Assembly (NCBI GenBank): GCA_945897865.1
Contig: CAMDHJ010000003.1
Span: 1-62,686 of the forward strand
Direction of reading: 5' to 3'
Source: Tepidiphilus sp. J10
GTDB lineage: Bacteria > Pseudomonadota > Gammaproteobacteria > Burkholderiales > Thiobacillaceae
Length of the DNA: 62,686 nucleotides
Shown here: positions 8,944 through 16,417 of the stretch, piece after piece
Position numbering within the stretch: position 1 is the stretch's first letter
Layout of the letters: each line of letters begins with the position of its first letter
Program-made: the position numbers and the translations under genes
Notes under the pieces: generated by a model
What the model was told of the DNA's origin: nothing
Databases searched by the model: none
The model's input: the letters and a program-made list of their open reading frames with translations, nothing else

Positions 8944-9930
8944 TTAAGCCAATTGCGCCAAGTGCTGCCTGAGGTGCTGGGCGGCACCGATGAACGCGGG
9001 ATATTCGGCAGTAATCAACCAGCGCGGTATGGATTCAAGATACGACTCGAAGCGGCCCTTGGCGACGAAACGCTGACAGAATTTCTCGCGATCGAACTGG
9101 TCGCCAAGTTTGCCCACAATGCCGCCACCAAGATACAAGCCGCCAATACAGCCGTAGGTCAGGGCGACATTGCCGGCAACCCCGCCAAGAAGGCCACTGA
9201 ACAGGGCAACAGTCTGCTCAGCAACCTTGCATTGGCCGAGGCGGGAAAGTTGCACCACCCCTGCGGCTTCGTCTGCTCCAGGAGGCACCCCAGCCATCTC
9301 ACACAGCGTGCGATACAGCAAGAGAATGCCCGGCCCAGAGAGCAGTCGCTCTGCCGAGACATGCGGGTGATTCCGCCACAAGCGCTGGAGCAGCTCCAAT
9401 TCCAGCAGGTCGGCAGGGGCAAAGCTGACGTGGCCGCCTTCTGATGCCACTGGCTGCCAGCCAGCTCCGAACGGGACCAGACCGGCTACGCCAAGGCCGG
9501 TTCCAGGCCCGATCACTGCCTTCACGCCATGCTGGAGCTGACCGTACATATCGAGCCGCTGTCGCTGGTTTTCCGACAGAAAAGGCAATGACATCGCCAG
9601 AGCGAAGAAATCGTTGATAACCAACAGCGACCTGAACCCGAACTGCTGGCGTGTGGCCTCGATGGAAAACGACCAATGATGATTGGTCATGCGCACATGG
9701 TCACCCAACACTGGCGTGGCGATGGCGATGACCGCATTCTCGGTCCGCGGATTTCCCGCCCAGGCGAGGTAGTCGAGGATCGCGTCGCTTAGACTGGGAT
9801 ACCGATCACAGGGCAGAACGCGCACAGAGGTCAGTGCATCCGCATTGCTGGTCAACGCGAATCGAGCGTTGGTGCCGCCGACATCACCGACCAGGCTGGG
9901 AGCGCCGGTTGAAAACTGTGCGAGGCTCAT
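8944..9930 (-). CDS. glk: Glucokinase (Glk family)
   Basis: The 328-residue enzyme phosphorylates cytoplasmic glucose with ATP to glucose-6-phosphate. It has the N-terminal ATP-binding block LVGDVGGTNARFAL (residues 13-26), the INDFFALAMSLP catalytic-Asp region, GPGTGLGVA and SEGGHVSFAP, all typical of bacterial Glk rather than the ROK family. It is the last gene of the minus-strand arm porin-GH17-glk and would handle glucose released by GH1, GH30 and the GH17 enzymes. A 13-bp hairpin separates it from the GH17 gene. Confidence 0.94.
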   Translation of the reverse strand: MSLAQFSTGAPSLVGDVGGTNARFALTSNADALTSVRVLPCDRYPSLSDAILDYLAWAGNPRTENAVIAIATPVLGDHVRMTNHHWSFSIEATRQQFGFRSLLVINDFFALAMSLPFLSENQRQRLDMYGQLQHGVKAVIGPGTGLGVAGLVPFGAGWQPVASEGGHVSFAPADLLELELLQRLWRNHPHVSAERLLSGPGILLLYRTLCEMAGVPPGADEAAGVVQLSRLGQCKVAEQTVALFSGLLGGVAGNVALTYGCIGGLYLGGGIVGKLGDQFDREKFCQRFVAKGRFESYLESIPRWLITAEYPAFIGAAQHLRQHLAQLA

Positions 9931-10007
9931 GGGGCAAGACTCTGAGGGTGAGCGTCAAGGTATCTGCTGTCCTCGAATTTCTGAATGCCAGCAGACACGG
10001 ACCGATG

Positions 10008-10042
10008 CATCGCTGGCCGCAAAACGCCTGCGGCCAGCGATG
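10008..10042 (-). other. Perfect 13-bp hairpin between GH17 and glk
   Basis: CATCGCTGGCCGC (10008-10020) pairs with GCGGCCAGCGATG (10030-10042) around a 9-nt loop. It starts 7 nt after the GH17 stop. No T-tract follows on the minus strand, so it is more likely a processing or mRNA-stability element, or a weak attenuator, than a standard intrinsic terminator. Confidence 0.65.
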
Positions 10043-10048
10043 GGGGCG

Positions 10049-11902
10049 TCAGTTCGTGGACCAGAAGATGCGGCTGATATCGAACGGATAGCCCGTAGCA
10101 TCTGGCGCATTACCCGTGTAGTCGTAGCGATCGGCGATGATGAACGGCTGTGTGACTTGAGCCAGATCAGGATGGTTGCCGAAGTTATCCTTACCTCCGA
10201 TCAAATTCGTGCTGGAAGCGGCGATGATGTCGGCAATGGGAATTTTCACGGCATGCCAGGCACCATCGTTGGCAAAGCCATACTGGCCGCTACTGATCTT
10301 CAGCATGACGTTGAAGTTGGAGCTTTCGGCACCGCTGCCGGTCATGAAACCGACTTCGAGTGCGCCTGCGTAGGTGGTTTTGATGCTGAAGTTCAGGTAA
10401 GCCATTGCGGACAGATCAACGGCACGGGCAGGCGTTATGCTCGGATCATCGAGCAGATAGGCCTGACCCCACCCCCAACTCTTTTGCAGCGTGGCGAACT
10501 GAAGGCTCTTGAGCGGATCGCCATTGACCGGCACCGGGTTCGCTATCACTTCTACCGGCCAAACTGTCGTGCTGTCCCATACGTTCGGGAATAGGCTGGT
10601 GTAAAGGGTCAAGTCTGGCGCCCCGGAATCGGTGAAAAGGGTATACGTATCCGCATTTGCCACGGTCGTGCTGAGCTGTGTCCAGTAGACGGCGGCAGAG
10701 GCAGCGCAGGAGCCAGCTTCGGCCACGTAGCTGTTTGAGAGCCCCTGCACCGCACATCGCGCCTGGCGATTCACGTTGAACAGCCCCCACTTGTCGTCGC
10801 CCTGTTTCCAGGGTTCATCGAAAGCCTCAAAGTAGAAGATGTTGGCGGGGCCGCTGCCGGACAATTTGGCGGCATGATTCCAGTTGTTCAGGCCGGTGAA
10901 ATACATTTGCTGATTGACCGGACCGGCGCGAAAAGTCATATCCGGCGCGAAGGTATTAGCGGCGCGCCAGCCTGTCTCGCCGATGATGACGGGCAAGTCG
11001 GTACGACCATGCGCGTCGAGGTTGCTGCGCACGACGGCATAGTCAGCCTGTAGTTTGGCGATGGCAGCATCCATCATGGCCTGGGCGCGCAAGCCGGGAT
11101 CAACGCTGGCCTGTTTCCAATCCCACTGGTTGTAGGTGCTCTCGGACATCGGGTAGGAATGCATGGAAACGAAATCGATGACATTCAATACCGGCGTTGG
11201 TGAAGCCTTGTTGCCGTTGGCTTGCCCCCAGAACGCCCAGTCGTCATCACTGGTCACGGGTTGAGTTATCTGGTTGCGAACCGTCGTGATGTAGGCTGCC
11301 ATCACATTCGGGTCCATACCGGCGGACCAGTTGACCATCATCTCGTTGCCGACGCTGACCGCCAAGATGATATTTTTGTAATTGATGTCGGTCGCCAGAG
11401 CCACACCGCGAGCGATCTCTGCATCATTCCCCGCCTTGGCGGCATCGATGATTGCCTGGTTCTGCGCCGGGCTGAGATGCGGATTGGCAGACGTCACGCT
11501 ATTGATCCAGATACCCAGTTGAACCTTGATATCGAGGCCGTTGATCCGGATGACTTCGAGGGTGAGCTTGGCTACTTTGTCGGAACTGTCGAACAGGCGA
11601 ATCAACCGGATGTTGCCGGCCTGCAGTAGTGTCAGGTCTTGCAGCACGTTACCCGCCGTCGGTGTTTCGGTGTCCCGGTTGGCTGTCCTGTACGGCGAGT
11701 AGTTGACCGCCTGTCGCGCCGTGAACTCCGGCGGCAACGGACGGGCGCTGAAGCCGGTGCCCGTGTAAGGAATGAAACCGCCATCGCTAACAGGGCTGCC
11801 ACCGCCGCAAGCAGCCATAATGGCCGCCAAGGCGAAGGCAAAGGTGAAGCGAAACAATAGAGTGGTCGACATAAACATACTGGGGATTCTGCTGAGTCTC
11901 AT
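10049..11902 (-). CDS. GH17 beta-1,3-glucanase lipoprotein with C-terminal carbohydrate-binding-like domain
   Basis: I start it at ATG 11902, preceded by AGAGGGA. The 617-residue product has a lipoprotein signal with lipobox IMAAC, so it is probably anchored in the outer membrane. Residues about 60-420 form a GH17 barrel: acid/base Glu in SVGNEMM, nucleophile in IIGETGW, and FEAFDEPWK near the end. The last 170 residues look like a beta-sandwich binding domain (YLNFSIKTT, DGAWHAVKIPI) similar in style to those in the lipoprotein at 16418. It likely cuts glucan at the cell surface before import through the neighbouring porin. GH17 enzymes can also be transglycosylases. Confidence 0.88.
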   Translation of the reverse strand: MRLSRIPSMFMSTTLLFRFTFAFALAAIMAACGGGSPVSDGGFIPYTGTGFSARPLPPEFTARQAVNYSPYRTANRDTETPTAGNVLQDLTLLQAGNIRLIRLFDSSDKVAKLTLEVIRINGLDIKVQLGIWINSVTSANPHLSPAQNQAIIDAAKAGNDAEIARGVALATDINYKNIILAVSVGNEMMVNWSAGMDPNVMAAYITTVRNQITQPVTSDDDWAFWGQANGNKASPTPVLNVIDFVSMHSYPMSESTYNQWDWKQASVDPGLRAQAMMDAAIAKLQADYAVVRSNLDAHGRTDLPVIIGETGWRAANTFAPDMTFRAGPVNQQMYFTGLNNWNHAAKLSGSGPANIFYFEAFDEPWKQGDDKWGLFNVNRQARCAVQGLSNSYVAEAGSCAASAAVYWTQLSTTVANADTYTLFTDSGAPDLTLYTSLFPNVWDSTTVWPVEVIANPVPVNGDPLKSLQFATLQKSWGWGQAYLLDDPSITPARAVDLSAMAYLNFSIKTTYAGALEVGFMTGSGAESSNFNVMLKISSGQYGFANDGAWHAVKIPIADIIAASSTNLIGGKDNFGNHPDLAQVTQPFIIADRYDYTGNAPDATGYPFDISRIFWSTN

Positions 11903-11927
11903 GGGATTTCCCTCTGTCTGGCGCGAA

Positions 11928-13328
11928 TCAGAAAACGAACACAGAACCGATACCGATCCAGGCACCGTTCTGAGTCACTCTGGAATCGACGTTGGTGAAG
12001 GCAGAATTGCCCGGCATAGACATAGGTGATAGACCCAGACGGCCGTAATGCACCATACCTGCAAAACCGTAGAACTGCAGGCCATGCCCATAGTCGTAAT
12101 TCAGACCGATGGTGCCCACCGTGGCAGAGTTGCTCTGGCCGCGTTCACTCGGATTGTCTGTACTGGCGGAACCCAGATGGACCAGGCCGAATGAAGGCGT
12201 CCATTTCCCCATCCGGTATCGAAGTCCAATCATTTCGTCGTAGGAGGTAGCGGGATAACCAGGGTTGCTTACGCCATTCAGCATGCCGCCCCAATCGACG
12301 TTGAACATCGGGTTCCACAGGCCGGACTGGATGATGACGCCTTGATTGTCAATCAATTCCGGCTGCGTGATCACCGCATAGGAGCCACTCCAGTGGTTAC
12401 GGCGAAGGCCGCCGGAAACCTCAAGCTTCGAATTCACTTGATAGCGGGCCATGATCATCGCGATGGACTGGCGCGAACCGCCAATCTTGCTGTCATCCGC
12501 CGACGAATCCGATGGTGCCCAGAATGGACCATGTCCCCAGGCCGTCGGCCGGCCGTTTTTGGTGTCCTGAATCATCGCGTCGACAACCAAATCACCCCGG
12601 TGGTACTGGGCGTAGAACTCCCAGAAGCTGGGTTTGTGGATTTCGAAGTCGGTGTTGCCGGCCGAATAAGTGGCCTCAAGCACCAAATCGCCTTCCGCGA
12701 CATCCAATACTCGCGAGGTGTAGCGAACTGCGTTGCGAAGAAGTCCATAACCAGCGCCACTTGCCCCCCAGATGTCGGCGACGTTGAAGTTTGTGCCGTA
12801 GGGGTAGTCGGCCACGCTCCAGCCGCGTGTGGTCATATCACCGATGCGCAAGCTGCCGTAATCCTCATGACTGAGGGCGACATTCTTGTCGTAGAGAAAC
12901 CCGGGAATGTCTTCTTTCCCATCACGCCAGCGCTGACTGAGCAAGGCTGACAACTTGTAACCGCGTCCCAGGTCAAACTTGGCGCCCAGATAGGGCTGAA
13001 ACAGGAACACGTTGGTGGTACCGGTCTCGTAGATGCTGCCGGGCACCAACTCGTCGGCCCAAAAGCGTTGTTTGTCTTCGCTGGGGTAGAGCTGACAGTG
13101 CTCACAGTGATTGCTGCCCAGCGTGCCTTCCAACTTGGCGAAACCGGTCAAGCTGAAGGGGCCGAAGTCGACCGCCTGGCTTGCAAGCGGCATGGCAAGC
13201 AGCGGCGCTAGAAATATCCATCCCGGCATTCCGCGCCCGGCCGACTTCAGGCTAGGCCCAGAGGGAGCTTTCTGTTGTGCGGTGCTATCGAAGGTGAAGC
13301 AGAGTCTCGTCATTTGCAGTGTCCCCAT
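11928..13328 (-). CDS. Outer-membrane porin, sugar-specific candidate
   Basis: The 466-residue product has an N-terminal signal (hydrophobic stretch ending at LASQA-VDFG, about residue 53) and alternates aromatic beta strands through to the terminal phenylalanine of GSVFVF, the usual signal for barrel insertion. There are two cysteines in the motif CEHC near the mature N-terminus. It is the first gene of the minus arm and lies about 150 bp from the LacI-type operator at 13476. Uptake of glucan oligosaccharides is inferred from context. An in-frame ATG at 13313 is an alternative start. Confidence 0.75.
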   Translation of the reverse strand: MGTLQMTRLCFTFDSTAQQKAPSGPSLKSAGRGMPGWIFLAPLLAMPLASQAVDFGPFSLTGFAKLEGTLGSNHCEHCQLYPSEDKQRFWADELVPGSIYETGTTNVFLFQPYLGAKFDLGRGYKLSALLSQRWRDGKEDIPGFLYDKNVALSHEDYGSLRIGDMTTRGWSVADYPYGTNFNVADIWGASGAGYGLLRNAVRYTSRVLDVAEGDLVLEATYSAGNTDFEIHKPSFWEFYAQYHRGDLVVDAMIQDTKNGRPTAWGHGPFWAPSDSSADDSKIGGSRQSIAMIMARYQVNSKLEVSGGLRRNHWSGSYAVITQPELIDNQGVIIQSGLWNPMFNVDWGGMLNGVSNPGYPATSYDEMIGLRYRMGKWTPSFGLVHLGSASTDNPSERGQSNSATVGTIGLNYDYGHGLQFYGFAGMVHYGRLGLSPMSMPGNSAFTNVDSRVTQNGAWIGIGSVFVF

Positions 13329-13475
13329 AGGATCGGTTGGCTCGGGTCCAGATCAACCGCTGCGATTACCACGTGTTGGCCTTGCTTGTTACACGGAACT
13401 GCACAGCGCATTCTCCTGGACCGGTTTACCTACCCAGGAATTTAACTGACTTCAAAATCTGATCGGATCATCAAA

Positions 13476-13489
13476 TGAAAGCGCTTTCA
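13476..13489. promoter_or_regulatory. LacI-type operator, perfect palindrome
   Basis: TGAAAGCGCTTTCA is a perfect 14-bp palindrome with the central CG step typical of LacI/GalR-family sites. The same sequence recurs at 20569. It lies 148 bp upstream of the porin start. Confidence 0.82.
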
Positions 13490-13824
13490 ATAGACTAGGC
13501 ACTGTTCAGTAACGCGTCAATCATTTTTTAACCCAAATTTATCGAATTGCAGGCGTGTAATTTCACCAATATGCTTTTCCCCCAACCTGCCAAACCACCA
13601 TCAACGCTGCAGGATTTTCCGATTTTCAAACGGGTCGGACGCTTTGGCTGCACCAAGTCGAATCCTTGGCGAATACGGGTTCTGTCGGCTATTGCATTCA
13701 TTTCCAAGCATCCGCCAACCTAGTTTTTCAGACTCTGGAAGGCACCAGAAATATCGAAATCATGCACCGTTCGCGTTACCCAATGGGGCTATCCAAGCAG
13801 CGATCGACATTTCCAGATTGACAA

Positions 13825-13838
13825 TGAATGCGCTTGCA
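13825..13838. promoter_or_regulatory. Weak LacI-type operator before GH81
   Basis: TGAATGCGCTTGCA differs from the perfect operator at two positions and lies 45 bp before the GH81 start. Confidence 0.45.
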
Positions 13839-13882
13839 CTAGCATCCATGCATGCCGCATTGGCGCATCGATAGAGGGGACC

Positions 13883-16171
13883 ATGATGAGACAGACATAT
13901 GGCGGTAGGCTTATTGTAGTTTTTCTGGCTGTCTGGACCCTGATTGCGCCTGCGCTGGGGGCAGAAGGCGTAACAATCGGCGCGGCGACTTACTTTCTCT
14001 CGCCCAAGACTGGCGACAATGCGGTGCCAAAGGCGCCGTACCGCACCGAAGCGATGCTGAAAACGGCGGCCCAGACCAACCAGTGGTATTCATCGCTGCT
14101 GTTCAACGCCAAACCCGAGGTGTTGTTCGCCATTCCCCTGAGCTTCAAGCCCACTTCAGCCGGCTTTGAAATGGCGCTGCCTGGCAAGGTTGTGGTGCCC
14201 ACCGAACGCCGTGACGTCGAGATTCACTACCCGCACCGCGACCCACTGGTGTTCTCGCCGGTGGCATTCGAGCCTGGCCATGCCAAACTAGCCAAAGCCA
14301 GCGATTGGTCAATCGACATCGCCATGGACAATGGCACCGACAGAATGCTGGTGACGATTACCCACGCCAGCCCCTTCGCCTACTTCCAACTCTCACGCGG
14401 CGATATTCGCTTGCGCTTACCGGCCGGCGCCTCAACTTTCACGACGGGGACCGACAGCCGCATTCTGGGCATCAAGGTGAACGATAAAACCTATGCCGTA
14501 TTCGGTCCAAGCGGCGTGCGCTGGGAATCGGCCGCCGGTAATGAGTGGATCGGCCGCTTGCCATCCGGCGCCGGTTACTTTTCGGCCGCCGCCCTGCCCG
14601 ATGACAAGGCGGAAACCCTCCGCTTGTTCAGCCGCCATGCCTATGCGTTCGTTCAGGACACCAAAACCGAGTGGCGTTACGACCAGGCGTCCAGCAAGGT
14701 GGAAACCACCTTCACCACCAGTACACGCATCATGGAAGGCGCTGACAATGGCCCGCTGATCGGCCTCTATCCTCACCAGTGGGCCAACAACGCGTCCATC
14801 GAAGACAAACTGGGTGCGACTTTCGACAGCATCCGCGGGAAGGTGCGTTTGCTCGCAGCGCCACAATTCAAGACCGAATATACCTATCATGGCTTTGTTC
14901 CTTACTGGCCCGGCATCCATGCTTCAGATCGCCTGTCCGAACTGAAGTCTCTACTCAAGACCGACCAGCGCAAGGCCAGGCCAATGATGCTGGAAAGCGG
15001 CATCCTCGGCACCGATCCCTACTCGCAGGGTAAAGGACTGGCGCGCATTACCAAGCTGATGGATGTTGCCGAACAACAGGGCGACCTCGAAACTCGCGAC
15101 CGTTTGCTGGCCCTGGCCAAGAAACGCATCGAAGCCTGGTTCTCCGGCGATGACGGCAAAACCTACTTCCATTACGACAAGTCGCTGGGCACCATGGTCG
15201 GCTATCCGGAGCAATATTTCAGCGTGGTGCAGATGAACGACCACCACTTCCACTTCGGCTACTGGATCCGCGCCATGGCCGACATCGCGCTGCGCGACCC
15301 GGCCTGGGCGGCGAAAAATCAGTGGGGCGGCATGGTCGATCTGCTCATTGCCGATATCGCCACATCACAGCGAGGCCGCGCTGACTTCCCCTTTCTGCGC
15401 AATTTTGATCCTTATGAAGGTCACTCCTGGGCATCCGGCATCGGCCTCGGACCCTACGGCAACAACCAGGAATCGTCATCGGAAGCGGTCAATGCCTGGG
15501 CAGGCCTAATCCTCTGGGGAGAAATCAATGGCGACCGCGAACTGCGCGACCTGGGCATTTACCTCTACACCACGGAAATCGAGGCTATCAACCACTACTG
15601 GTTTGATCTCAACCGGCAGGTGTTCGCGCCGGAATACATGAACACCGAGGTCAGCATGCTGTTTGGCGGCAAGTACGCCCACAACACCTGGTGGACTGAC
15701 GAACCGCGCCAGATACACGGCATCAATCTGCTGCCGATCACCACCAGTTCAACCTACCTGGGTCGCGACCCGGCCTTCGTCAAGCGCAATCTGGACGCAA
15801 TTCACGGCGAAAGCGAAATCTACGCCTCACGTGGCAAGCGGCCCAATCCGCCGGATATCTGGCAGGACATCTTCGCCAAGTATCAGGCCCTGACCGACCC
15901 CCAGGCCGGCCTGTCGCATTGGGACCGCTGGGGCGCCGTGGAATTGGGCGACACTCGCACGCACACGTTGCACTGGCTGCTGAGTTTGAAGGAAATGGGT
16001 ACGCCGGACTTCGGCATCACCGCCAACACCCCGCTGTATTCAGTGTTCAAGCGCGCAGACGGCAAAATGACCTACCTGGCCTACAACGCCGGCAAGACCC
16101 CCATCACCGTTCGTTTCAGCGATGGCAAGACATTGACCGTGGCCCCAGCCTCACTGGGACGCAGCGACTGA
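13883..16171 (+). CDS. Secreted GH81 endo-beta-1,3-glucanase
   Basis: The 762-residue protein has a signal peptide ending near ALG-AEG and a full GH81 body. Marks of the family include TNQWYSSLLF near the start, HHFHFGYW, FDPYEGHSWASG and the catalytic NNQESSSEA block. GH81 enzymes cleave internal beta-1,3 bonds in laminarin, curdlan or fungal glucan. No lipobox is present, so it is periplasmic or secreted. A weak operator lies 45 bp before the start (13883, ATGATG). It probably makes oligosaccharides for the porin and ABC importer. Confidence 0.93.
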   Translation: MMRQTYGGRLIVVFLAVWTLIAPALGAEGVTIGAATYFLSPKTGDNAVPKAPYRTEAMLKTAAQTNQWYSSLLFNAKPEVLFAIPLSFKPTSAGFEMALPGKVVVPTERRDVEIHYPHRDPLVFSPVAFEPGHAKLAKASDWSIDIAMDNGTDRMLVTITHASPFAYFQLSRGDIRLRLPAGASTFTTGTDSRILGIKVNDKTYAVFGPSGVRWESAAGNEWIGRLPSGAGYFSAAALPDDKAETLRLFSRHAYAFVQDTKTEWRYDQASSKVETTFTTSTRIMEGADNGPLIGLYPHQWANNASIEDKLGATFDSIRGKVRLLAAPQFKTEYTYHGFVPYWPGIHASDRLSELKSLLKTDQRKARPMMLESGILGTDPYSQGKGLARITKLMDVAEQQGDLETRDRLLALAKKRIEAWFSGDDGKTYFHYDKSLGTMVGYPEQYFSVVQMNDHHFHFGYWIRAMADIALRDPAWAAKNQWGGMVDLLIADIATSQRGRADFPFLRNFDPYEGHSWASGIGLGPYGNNQESSSEAVNAWAGLILWGEINGDRELRDLGIYLYTTEIEAINHYWFDLNRQVFAPEYMNTEVSMLFGGKYAHNTWWTDEPRQIHGINLLPITTSSTYLGRDPAFVKRNLDAIHGESEIYASRGKRPNPPDIWQDIFAKYQALTDPQAGLSHWDRWGAVELGDTRTHTLHWLLSLKEMGTPDFGITANTPLYSVFKRADGKMTYLAYNAGKTPITVRFSDGKTLTVAPASLGRSD

Positions 16172-16296
16172 ACCTGACCGGCAGAAACAAGGGGGCGGAG
16201 AGCCGCGCCAACGCCAGTTGCCGGCTTGGCCCGCAGCCAGATCAACCGCGGTCAACCGACATTCCTTGACAAGCCAAAACGAATCGCCTAATTTTA

Positions 16297-16324
16297 TGAA
16301 ACCGCTTTCATGCAAGCGGTTTCA
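16297..16324. promoter_or_regulatory. Two abutting LacI-type operators
   Basis: TGAAACCGCTTTCA (16297-16310) is followed without a gap by TGCAAGCGGTTTCA (16311-16324). Together they form a nearly perfect 28-bp palindrome. The pair lies about 95 bp before the start of the glucan-binding lipoprotein and could bind two dimers or one tetramer. Confidence 0.72.
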
Positions 16325-16417
16325 GATGTATCTTATCGATTCCGCCGCACCCCAGATTCACCCGTCCGCTCCCGTACCGCGGCATCGAATCGGGTTCTAC
16401 CCTTGAGGAGAAACGCA

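Larger units (their letters stand above)
13329..13882. promoter_or_regulatory. Divergent promoter region between porin and GH81
   Basis: This 554-bp gap is AT-richer than its surroundings and holds the start regions of both arms of the glucan locus. It contains a perfect palindromic operator (13476-13489) on the porin side and a weaker one (13825-13838) before GH81. I see no credible gene in it. Confidence 0.6.
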
